Positions 1-6,214 of a DNA stretch of 11,842 nucleotides are shown here, in pieces. Source of the stretch: Actinomycetota bacterium (GTDB lineage: Bacteria; Actinomycetota; Actinomycetes; Nanopelagicales; Nanopelagicaceae); assembly GCA_947496345.1 (NCBI GenBank), contig CANMCL010000018.1, forward strand, positions 1-11,842, written 5' to 3'. A model generated the notes under the pieces. That model was not told where the DNA came from. It did no database searches and saw only the letters and a list, made by a program, of their open reading frames with translations. Every line of letters begins with the position of its first letter. The first letter of the stretch is position 1. The position numbers were made by a program, and so were the translations under genes.

Positions 1-985
1 CCAATTGCGCAACAAGTAGTTCCGAACTTCGTGAAATTGTCGGATCGAAACTATCTTTCTGGCTGTAAATAACTTCGGAGGCCATACGTAAAGTTGTCAA
101 TGGTGTTCTAAGCTCGTGAGAAACATCGGAGACAAATCTTTGCTGTACTCGCGATAAATTCTCCAACCGAGATATCTGCGACTCTAGCGACAAGGCCATC
201 TCGTTAAATGCCGTGCCCAGCGTCGCAATTTCATCGGAATTCTCGACCTTCATTCGCTGTGAGAAATCTCCTTGGGTGAATTTCTTTGCAATCGTTGCTG
301 CTTCACGAACCGGCCTTACTACTTGACGCACAACAAGCCAGGTGATCAATCCGATCAGAAACAGGAGCGCAAAACCGGTAAAAAAGAGCGCGTTCTTAAT
401 AATTGAGAGCGTGCGATTCTGGTTGTTAAGCGAATACACCAGATACATCTCATAATTTCCAGATTTTGGAATCGCGATTTTGCGACCTGCAATTAAAACA
501 TTTGCATCTTCGCGATCCTGGTAACTCATTTTCGTGTATTGATATTCAACTAACTCACTGGAGCGGACTCGCTCACGCAGTTCATCTGGAAAGGAAGATA
601 TATCTAGACCATCTGTGGATGTGGTGTAGTCAGGTGACTCAACTTTGAGTGAAAACTTAAATGGTGTGCCGAATCTACTTAAGAAAAGTGATTTTCTATC
701 TTGATCAAGACTTACCTCTGTTGCAGACACTATGAAATCCTGAACGGTCTTTGTTATGACCGAACTTTCAGCGCTTTGATTTAGCAAGAATTGATACTGC
801 GCATCAAAAAATGAAGATCTAGCTTCAGCAAGCGAGGTTTCTAGATTAACTTCTTTGACGCCTGCTGAGAGTTGCGAATAAAGAACAGAACCGGTCAACC
901 AAACGACTCCAAGGGAGAGAAGAACTGTGGAGACAATTACCTTCGAGGCGAGTGAATTTCTCAGCCTTTCAGAGAAACGGTTCAT
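1..985 (-). CDS. mtrB: MtrB-type sensor histidine kinase, 5' part (C-terminus beyond window)
   Basis: I translated this by hand from ATG at 985-983; the frame stays open for 328 codons to the left edge, so the gene is cut by the window and not broken. Domains: a first membrane segment at about residues 15-36, an extracytoplasmic sensor region at about 37-196, a second membrane segment at about 198-220, a HAMP linker at about 221-270, and the start of the HisKA dimerisation domain. The H-box reads SDVSHELRTPLTT, with the phospho-accepting histidine at residue 290. The HATPase catalytic domain is not in the window. MtrB phosphorylates MtrA and is linked in mycobacteria and corynebacteria to cell-wall and osmotic homeostasis and division. 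The start lies one base after the mtrA stop (TAG-A-ATG), so the two are almost certainly co-transcribed and probably translationally coupled. Assignment to MtrB rather than another kinase rests on the H-box and on the mtrA neighbour. Confidence 0.93.
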   Translation of the reverse strand, partial: MNRFSERLRNSLASKVIVSTVLLSLGVVWLTGSVLYSQLSAGVKEVNLETSLAEARSSFFDAQYQFLLNQSAESSVITKTVQDFIVSATEVSLDQDRKSLFLSRFGTPFKFSLKVESPDYTTSTDGLDISSFPDELRERVRSSELVEYQYTKMSYQDREDANVLIAGRKIAIPKSGNYEMYLVYSLNNQNRTLSIIKNALFFTGFALLFLIGLITWLVVRQVVRPVREAATIAKKFTQGDFSQRMKVENSDEIATLGTAFNEMALSLESQISRLENLSRVQQRFVSDVSHELRTPLTTLRMASEVIYSQKDSFDPTISRSSELLVAQL

Positions 986-986
986 T

Positions 987-1673
987 CTAGGAACCGCCCA
1001 TCACTCCAGCTTTGTAGCCAACTCCACGCACTGTCATCACAATTTCAGGATGTTCGGGATCGTGCTCCACTTTCGAGCGTAAACGCTGAACATGCACATT
1101 TACCAAACGCGTATCGGTTGAATGTCTATATCCCCAAACTTCACCAAGCAGGGCATCGCGCGTAAAGACACGTCCTGGTTCTTTGGCAAGTGCAACCAAT
1201 AAATCGAATTCCAAACGGGTGAGGGCAATTTTTTTTCCGCCACGACTTACTTCGTGCGCAGTTACATCTATTGAAAGATCACCGATTGTCAGTAATCCCA
1301 ACACATCTGCATTTGTGCGACGCAATCGGGTCCGAATTCGTGCGATTAGCTCTGAAGGATGTCTAAATGGTTTCACCATGTAATCATCAGCACCTGCTTC
1401 AAGGCCGCTGACAATATCGTGGGTATCACCTTTAGCGCTCAGCATCACAATTGGAACCATTGATTCGGCACGTAGTAATTTACAAACTTCGATTCCATCT
1501 AAACCAGGAAGCATTACATCTAGCAGCACGAGATCTGGTGGATTATTTCTAAAAACTTCCAGAACTTCATCGCCACGACTTACTAGATCCACGTCGATGC
1601 CGGCACCGGTTAAAACGATGCCGAGCATCTCCGCAAGATCCTGGTCGTCATCGACGACCATAACTAAAGGCAT
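987..1673 (-). CDS. mtrA: DNA-binding response regulator MtrA
   Basis: A 228-residue OmpR/PhoB-family response regulator, the same length as mycobacterial MtrA. The receiver domain (about 1-115) has the acidic pocket D8-D9-D10, phospho-acceptor D52 in LLDVMLPG, S79 and K101 in VKPF. The C-terminal winged-helix domain (about 128-224) carries the recognition-helix region around TRLVNVHVQRLRSK and ends with the RGVGYKAG wing. Known role in the family: partner of MtrB, controlling wall hydrolases, division and replication-linked genes. The ATG shares its A with the last base of the sahH TAA stop (TAATG), and a GGGAG about 11 bases upstream, inside the sahH end, could act as ribosome binding site. 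Expression is therefore probably coupled to sahH. In mycobacteria a thymidylate kinase gene (tmk) lies between sahH and mtrA; it is absent here. Confidence 0.96.
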   Translation of the reverse strand: MPLVMVVDDDQDLAEMLGIVLTGAGIDVDLVSRGDEVLEVFRNNPPDLVLLDVMLPGLDGIEVCKLLRAESMVPIVMLSAKGDTHDIVSGLEAGADDYMVKPFRHPSELIARIRTRLRRTNADVLGLLTIGDLSIDVTAHEVSRGGKKIALTRLEFDLLVALAKEPGRVFTRDALLGEVWGYRHSTDTRLVNVHVQRLRSKVEHDPEHPEIVMTVRGVGYKAGVMGGS

Positions 1674-2953
1674 TAGCTACCGTGCTCCCAAGAGTTCAAA
1701 TACATATCTTGCGCAGGAGTTAAAGTATCAATGCGTCCACCCATTGAAATTAATTTCAGGCTGGCAACTTCCTTATCGATATATGTTGGAACGTTATGAA
1801 CGCCCGCTGGAAGATTTTTAGCTTCCTTAACTAGATATTCTGCGGTTAGCGCTTGATCTGAGAATGACATATCCATAACAGATGCTGGGTGGCCTTCGGC
1901 TGCGCCGAGGTTCACCAGGCGGCCTTCAGCGAGAAGAAGCAAGCGGCGACCATCAGCAAGAACATACTCATCTGTTTGGTGGCGCATCTTGGCGTTCTTC
2001 TTCTTAGCGTTCTGCTCAAGCCAAGCCACATCAATTTCAATATCGAAGTGGCCAGAGTTAGCCATTATTGCGCCATCTTTCATAACAGCGAAGTGCTCAT
2101 CACGAAGTACATCGCGGTTACCTGTAACGGTGATAAATACATCGCCTACTTTGGCGGCATCGAGCATTGGCATAACGCGGAAGCCTTGCATCATTGCATC
2201 CAGCGCTTTCGTTGGATCAATTTCGGTAACAACTACATCAGCGCCCATACCTTTAGCGCGTTCTGCAACACCTTTACCGCAGTAACCAAATCCTGCTACG
2301 ACGACGATGCGTCCGGCAAGAAGAAAGTTTGTTGCACGGAAAACAGCGTCGAGAGTTGATTGACCTGTTCCGTAACGATTGTCGAACATGTGCTTGGTGT
2401 CAGTGTCATTGACAGCGATCATTGGGAATGTAAGTGCGCCGTCTTTCGCCATTTGATTCAGGCGAATAACGCCTGTTGTGGTCTCTTCGCAACCACCAGC
2501 GATATTTGGAAGAAGCTCTTTACGAGTCGTGTGAAGTGTATTCACGAGATCGCAACCATCATCAAAAACTTGATGAGGTTCAATATCTAGCGCTGCGTTG
2601 ATGTGAGAGTAATACCCATCGCGATCAACGGCATTGCGAGCGAATACTGAAATTCCATACTCGTGCACTAGTGCGGCGGCAGTGTCATCTTGAGTTGAAA
2701 GTGGATTTGAAGCACAGAGTGCGATTTCTGCTCCTCCTGCTTTTAAAACGCGCATTAGGTTCGCAGTTTCGGTTGTGACGTGCATGCACGCAGCGATTCT
2801 TACTCCGGTAAACGGCTGTGACTTCTCGAAGCGTTCACGGATCTGCGCCAGTACAGGCATATTTCGTTCTGCCCATTCGATCTTCTTGCGGCCTTCGGCT
2901 GCGAGTGATGCATCAGCAATGTCGTGTTTTGGAATTGTTGTTACAGGTGTCAT
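1673..2953 (-). CDS. sahH: Adenosylhomocysteinase, short archaeal/Thermotoga-like type
   Basis: A 426-residue cytosolic enzyme that hydrolyses S-adenosyl-L-homocysteine to adenosine and homocysteine using bound NAD, relieving product inhibition of methyltransferases. Visible motifs: H58 in [10 protein letters not shown], the substrate-site segment [11 protein letters not shown] (80-90), [23 protein letters not shown] with the catalytic Lys/Asp pair, the NAD-binding glycine loop GFGYCGKG and NSGHFDIEI. The C-terminus ends near YLNSWEHGS and lacks the Lys/Tyr tail (PDHYRY-like) that reaches into the neighbouring NAD site in long forms. It also lacks the roughly 40-residue insertion seen in actinobacterial and plant enzymes, which are usually about 480-495 residues. 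Wording such as [11 protein letters not shown] and NRYGTGQS matches the archaeal/Thermotoga branch as I know it. The ATG at 2953 is preceded by GGGAG ten bases upstream. No SAH riboswitch is recognisable before it. Confidence 0.95.
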   Translation of the reverse strand: MTPVTTIPKHDIADASLAAEGRKKIEWAERNMPVLAQIRERFEKSQPFTGVRIAACMHVTTETANLMRVLKAGGAEIALCASNPLSTQDDTAAALVHEYGISVFARNAVDRDGYYSHINAALDIEPHQVFDDGCDLVNTLHTTRKELLPNIAGGCEETTTGVIRLNQMAKDGALTFPMIAVNDTDTKHMFDNRYGTGQSTLDAVFRATNFLLAGRIVVVAGFGYCGKGVAERAKGMGADVVVTEIDPTKALDAMMQGFRVMPMLDAAKVGDVFITVTGNRDVLRDEHFAVMKDGAIMANSGHFDIEIDVAWLEQNAKKKNAKMRHQTDEYVLADGRRLLLLAEGRLVNLGAAEGHPASVMDMSFSDQALTAEYLVKEAKNLPAGVHNVPTYIDKEVASLKLISMGGRIDTLTPAQDMYLNSWEHGS

Positions 2954-3048
2954 TTTTAGATATCTCCCTAGATAAAACGGCTGTTTTTTCGCTTGACCTT
3001 CGGCGTAGGGCTCTACTGTGCTAGTCGGCTAGTGACCTATCGTACTAG
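2954..3048. other. manB-sahH intergenic gap with three CTAGT copies
   Basis: This 95-base gap is one of only two gaps longer than 50 bases between genes in the window. It holds three copies of CTAGT at 3021-3025, 3029-3033 and 3045-3049; the first two extend to GCTAGT and are 8 bases apart. A short AAAAC-N4-GTTTT inverted repeat lies at 2974-2987, just upstream of the sahH ribosome binding site. I see no strong stem with a T-run to act as terminator and no promoter hexamer pair I would defend. sahH may therefore be read from manB or from a weak promoter here. Confidence 0.5.
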
Positions 3049-4425
3049 TTAAGGGATTAATACGAGAATGTCGAGGTCGCCTCGAATCGTGTTAAGTACA
3101 TCATCTCGAACCTTCTTCATGCGGGCTTCCGTTGAAGCCTCAACGTTTAGTCGAAGGAGGGGCTCAGTATTGGATGCGCGAAGGTTAAACCACCAGGTAT
3201 CCCCATTTATTGTCAGACCATCAAGATGATCGACTTCCACGCCCTCTCTTTTTCCATAAATCTTTTCAACTTGATTCATGGCCGATTGCGCATCAGAAAC
3301 GGTTGAATTTATTTCACCACTTGCTATGTAACGAGCATATGGTTTCAAAATCTTAGAAAGAGGAGCGCTTACCTCCCCGAGCGCTGCAATTGCATGCAGA
3401 GCTGCCAACGCTCCAGAATCGGCGCGCCAAAAATCCTTAAAATAGAAATGGCCCGAGTGCTCGCCACCGAATACCGCGCCAGTTTCTGCCATCAACTTCT
3501 TGATATATGAATGACCTACACGGGAGCGAATCGCTTTTCCGCCATTCTCTTCCACGATCTCCACAACAGCGCGCGAAGAAATCAAATTATAAATAATGCT
3601 AGCGCCAGGGTTCTTGGCTAACTCTCGAGCAGCAATCAGCGCAGTCAGAGTTGAAGGATTTACAAGCTCGCCATTTTCATCAACCAAGAAACAACGATCG
3701 GCATCCCCATCGAAGGCAAGGCCTATATCAGCCCTGTGTTTCTTGACTGCTTTCTGAAGATCTTTTAAATTTTTAGCATCAATTGGATTTGCTTCATGAT
3801 TCGGAAAGGTTCCATCTAATTCAAAAAATAGCGGAATTACTTCGCAGTTTAAGCGAGCAAACAGCGCTGGGGCGGTATGCCCAGCCATTCCATTTCCAGC
3901 ATCAATCACAATCTTAAGTGGACGGATGTCGGATAAATCTACGAGAGATAGCAAATGATCAACGTAGGCGGTCAACATATCTTGATTGCGCTCTTTGCCT
4001 ACGCTTCGAAAGTCAATTGGTGAGCCTTCAACAACATATCTTTCAATAGTTAATAACCCAGACTCTTTACCGATTGGTCTGGCGCCACTTAAGCAGAGTT
4101 TTATCCCGTTGTATTCGGCTGGATTATGGCTAGCGGTGAACATTGCCCCAGGAAAATCTAACTTTCCAGCGGCAAAGTAAAGAAGATCTGTGGAAGCCAA
4201 TCCGATACGAATTACATTTAATCCTTGCGATGTTACGCCTGCGGAAAAAGCGTCGGCAAATACCGGTGAAGAAGGACGCATATCTTCGCCAATTACAACA
4301 GTTCCGGGTTCGCGCTCATGCTGTAGAAAACGTGCGAATGCAACTCCTGTGGCAAAACAAAAATCGGCAGTGATTTCTACATCTACTAAACCGCGAATAT
4401 CGTAGGCTTTAAATATTGAAATAAT
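3049..4425 (-). CDS. manB: Phosphomannomutase/phosphoglucomutase ManB, apparent ATT start
   Basis: An alpha-D-phosphohexomutase that interconverts mannose-6-P and mannose-1-P, feeding GDP-mannose synthesis. With the start placed at ATT 4425-4423 the product has 458 residues, normal for the family. Motifs in that numbering: N-terminal KAYDIRG (about 6-12), phosphoserine loop TASHNP with S99, metal-binding DGDADR beginning at D239, sugar-binding GGEHSGH, and phosphate-binding RASNTEPLLR near the C-terminus. The first ATG (4281-4279) would give only 410 residues and remove KAYDIRG and the first strand-helix unit of domain 1. Between the in-frame TAA at 4440-4438 and KAYDIRG there is no ATG, GTG or TTG, only CTG 4428, ATT 4425 and ATT 4422. 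GAGAG six bases before ATT 4425 favours that codon. Product identity is firm; the exact start is inference. A ManB role rather than a glucose-specific one is inferred from the GDP-mannose-type nucleotidyltransferase nearby. Confidence 0.88.
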   Translation of the reverse strand: MISIFKAYDIRGLVDVEITADFCFATGVAFARFLQHEREPGTVVIGEDMRPSSPVFADAFSAGVTSQGLNVIRIGLASTDLLYFAAGKLDFPGAMFTASHNPAEYNGIKLCLSGARPIGKESGLLTIERYVVEGSPIDFRSVGKERNQDMLTAYVDHLLSLVDLSDIRPLKIVIDAGNGMAGHTAPALFARLNCEVIPLFFELDGTFPNHEANPIDAKNLKDLQKAVKKHRADIGLAFDGDADRCFLVDENGELVNPSTLTALIAARELAKNPGASIIYNLISSRAVVEIVEENGGKAIRSRVGHSYIKKLMAETGAVFGGEHSGHFYFKDFWRADSGALAALHAIAALGEVSAPLSKILKPYARYIASGEINSTVSDAQSAMNQVEKIYGKREGVEVDHLDGLTINGDTWWFNLRASNTEPLLRLNVEASTEARMKKVRDDVLNTIRGDLDILVLIP

Positions 4426-4454
4426 CAGCTTCTCTCTTTAGCCAGTAAAAACAT
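4425..4454 (-). other. Nine-codon mini-ORF ending on the manB start
   Basis: An ATG at 4454-4452 opens a frame reading MFLLAKERS and ending in TGA at 4427-4425. The stop overlaps the proposed manB ATT start by one base (TGATT). This geometry is the same as a TGATG coupling junction with the final G replaced by T. It could be a leader peptide that delivers ribosomes to a weak start, or a chance ORF; no ribosome binding site is obvious in front of its ATG. Confidence 0.25.
4432..4439 (-). promoter_or_regulatory. Ribosome binding site supporting the ATT start of manB
   Basis: On the minus strand this reads AAAGAGAG. Its GAGAG core (4436-4432) is six bases from ATT 4425, nine from ATT 4422 and only three from CTG 4428. 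The spacing favours one of the ATT codons as initiator. Confidence 0.5.
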
Positions 4455-4469
4455 CGATCTAGAATAATT

Positions 4470-4865
4470 TTAAGATGGAACCGCCCGCAAGTGGCCGCGG
4501 CGACCGATCTGACCATCCTGGTTACTTAAATTACCACCTGCATTTTCGGCGCTAGAAGTTGCTGAAGACATATTCAAGTTTGCTACTTCACGAACCGCAT
4601 CGGCGATAGCCATCAAATCATCGTCACTCGGACCGATATCCGTTAGCGAGCTTTCCTCTTTAATCACATTCCAGCCATTTGGAACAGTGAGGCGCTTGCC
4701 ATGTGTTTCGCATAGATCATATGAATGAGGTTCTGAAAAAGTCGCTAATGGGCCAAGCACTGCGGTTGAGTCGGCATAAATATAAGTAAGAGTCATGGAA
4801 GCCAGGCTTCTACAACTCACTCGCGAACAGCTACGCCCTGTTCTGGCCAACTTACTCATGACCAC
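4470..4865 (-). CDS. DUF3499 family protein, probable small zinc-binding protein
   Basis: A 131-residue protein of unknown function, widespread in Actinobacteria and typically found between the DUF5719/glycosyltransferase genes and manB, as here. The conserved core is residues about 11-70. C13 and C18, then C52 and H55 in YDLCETH, form a likely zinc-binding site, with the diagnostic segment YADSTAVLGPLATF (30-43) between them. The C-terminal part (about 75-131) is acidic, then rich in Ser, Asn and Gly, and looks disordered. There is no signal peptide or membrane segment, so it is probably cytosolic. The start is GTG at 4865 or ATG two codons later at 4859; neither has a clear Shine-Dalgarno sequence. 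It sits 35 bases after DUF5719. Biochemical function is not known and I do not assign one. Confidence 0.85.
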   Translation of the reverse strand: MVMSKLARTGRSCSRVSCRSLASMTLTYIYADSTAVLGPLATFSEPHSYDLCETHGKRLTVPNGWNVIKEESSLTDIGPSDDDLMAIADAVREVANLNMSSATSSAENAGGNLSNQDGQIGRRGHLRAVPS

Positions 4866-4900
4866 AAGATTAGTGGGGTTATGGATAAAAACTGGGATTG

Positions 4901-6214
4901 TCAGGGAGTTAAGACGCGAATATTTGAAAGGGGTATCGAAGATTTAGTTAGAACACTTCCTGGCGCTAGCGGGAAATATCCGTAACCGCTCTTGGTAGCA
5001 ATCAAACCCGCACCATAAATTCCCTTTTCGACTCTTGTAAATGTGATTGAACGAACTCCATCAGGAATTTTGACCGTTGCGATCTCATTGCCTCTAACTT
5101 TGATTACTTTTTGCTTGCCTTTATCGAGTAATAACTCAATATCAATGCTTATCGCTCCCCCAATAAAAACTAACGAAGGAGATAGACCGGAAGTTGCCAA
5201 GGATATTGGAGTCAATTCCGGAGCTGACGTGCTCCAAATGAAATCAGTTTTCTTCTGAGAAAATGTTGGTGAATATACCGACGCGACAAGTGGCTCATCT
5301 GAGGAAATATGTAGGCCAAATTTGCTCGCTGGAAGGTTCGGATTAAGCGGCAACTGTATGACCGATCCAGCTTTAACCATCTTATTTTCAAAGCCAGATG
5401 GGATAAAACTTCCATCAGTCGATAAGACTTTAACCGTTACGCGGGCATCGAGTTCACCAGGCACCAATAATCGTAATGAGTGCGCAAGTGCTTCCGTCTT
5501 ATTGCCAACTTTGCGAACTGTGTGTGGCACGGCAGGAATATATATTTCTTTAGTTGCTTTTGAAGAAAAATTAACAATATCTCCGCCGAGCGCTTTTAAT
5601 CCGCGACCGCGCTCATCCAATAAATAACTTGTAACGCGACCTGATCTAGTTAGTGTACGAATTACAATGTCACGAGAACCCGGAGCGAGAGAATCCAAGC
5701 CAAGCTCACGATATGAGTTTGCTTTCAAGGTAATTGGTTTAGTTTGCTGCGCTCCGACTTCACTCCAAATTTCTAAATCTACAACTGCAGAACTAAGACC
5801 GCTATTTACGATTAAAACCTTTCCCTTGCTTGTTACATCAGCCGTACCGCCGACAAACCATTGTTCATTTTGAAGTGATGAACAAATAGTCGCTCCAGCC
5901 CAAATTCCTTTACGTATTTGCCAAACAATCGGAGTCGAACCTTGGGATTCAACTATGACGGGGGCTTTCGTCTGGGTATATCTAAGAGTTTGTGAGGGAA
6001 CGAAGGAAAGAGACCTAGTTCCAGTCTTGCGCAATGGCGTTTTACTTGATGGAAGAGAAATTGCTGTTGTCATATTGGCAGGGGTCGGAGGACATACAAC
6101 TGCAGGAAAATTAGTTGAATACTCATTCGTAGACAGGCCAACATTTAACCCATTTGCGGCTAACACAACTGCAACAGCAGAAATTACAATTAGCGTGGGG
6201 CGTTGAAATCTCAT
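4901..6214 (-). CDS. DUF5719 family membrane-anchored extracytoplasmic protein
   Basis: A 437-residue protein with a short basic N-terminus (MRFQRP), a hydrophobic segment at about 8-27 and a long beta-rich remainder, so it should be anchored by or secreted through an N-terminal signal-anchor and face outside. The part at about 109-160 (CSSLQNEQWFVGGTADVTSK followed by an IVNSG turn) matches what I know of DUF5719. The only two cysteines, C41 and C111, are both in the exported part and could form a disulfide. The ATG overlaps the glycosyltransferase stop by four bases (ATGA), which implies translational coupling. Proteins of this family regularly follow the large membrane glycosyltransferase in actinobacteria, suggesting an accessory to it or to its product; that role is inferred. 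No enzymatic motif was seen. Confidence 0.8.
   Translation of the reverse strand: MRFQRPTLIVISAVAVVLAANGLNVGLSTNEYSTNFPAVVCPPTPANMTTAISLPSSKTPLRKTGTRSLSFVPSQTLRYTQTKAPVIVESQGSTPIVWQIRKGIWAGATICSSLQNEQWFVGGTADVTSKGKVLIVNSGLSSAVVDLEIWSEVGAQQTKPITLKANSYRELGLDSLAPGSRDIVIRTLTRSGRVTSYLLDERGRGLKALGGDIVNFSSKATKEIYIPAVPHTVRKVGNKTEALAHSLRLLVPGELDARVTVKVLSTDGSFIPSGFENKMVKAGSVIQLPLNPNLPASKFGLHISSDEPLVASVYSPTFSQKKTDFIWSTSAPELTPISLATSGLSPSLVFIGGAISIDIELLLDKGKQKVIKVRGNEIATVKIPDGVRSITFTRVEKGIYGAGLIATKSGYGYFPLAPGSVLTKSSIPLSNIRVLTP

Noticed and set aside
1889..2359. 156-codon plus-strand open frame
   Set aside because: Lies entirely antisense to sahH, whose motifs are intact; the translation is Cys/His-rich without recognisable domains and has no ribosome binding site.
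2974..2987. AAAAC-N4-GTTTT inverted repeat before sahH as a terminator or riboswitch element
   Set aside because: Stem is only five mostly A-T pairs, it lies right against the ribosome binding site, and no conserved SAH or SAM riboswitch core is recognisable.
4866..4900. Separate promoter for DUF3499 (CTGACA followed by CATAAC)
   Set aside because: The -10 match is poor and the spacing is about 15 bases in a 35-base gap; co-transcription with DUF5719 is simpler.
5322..5627. Plus-strand open frame of 101 codons
   Set aside because: Antisense to the DUF5719 gene with no family resemblance; an antisense frame in AT-leaning coding DNA.
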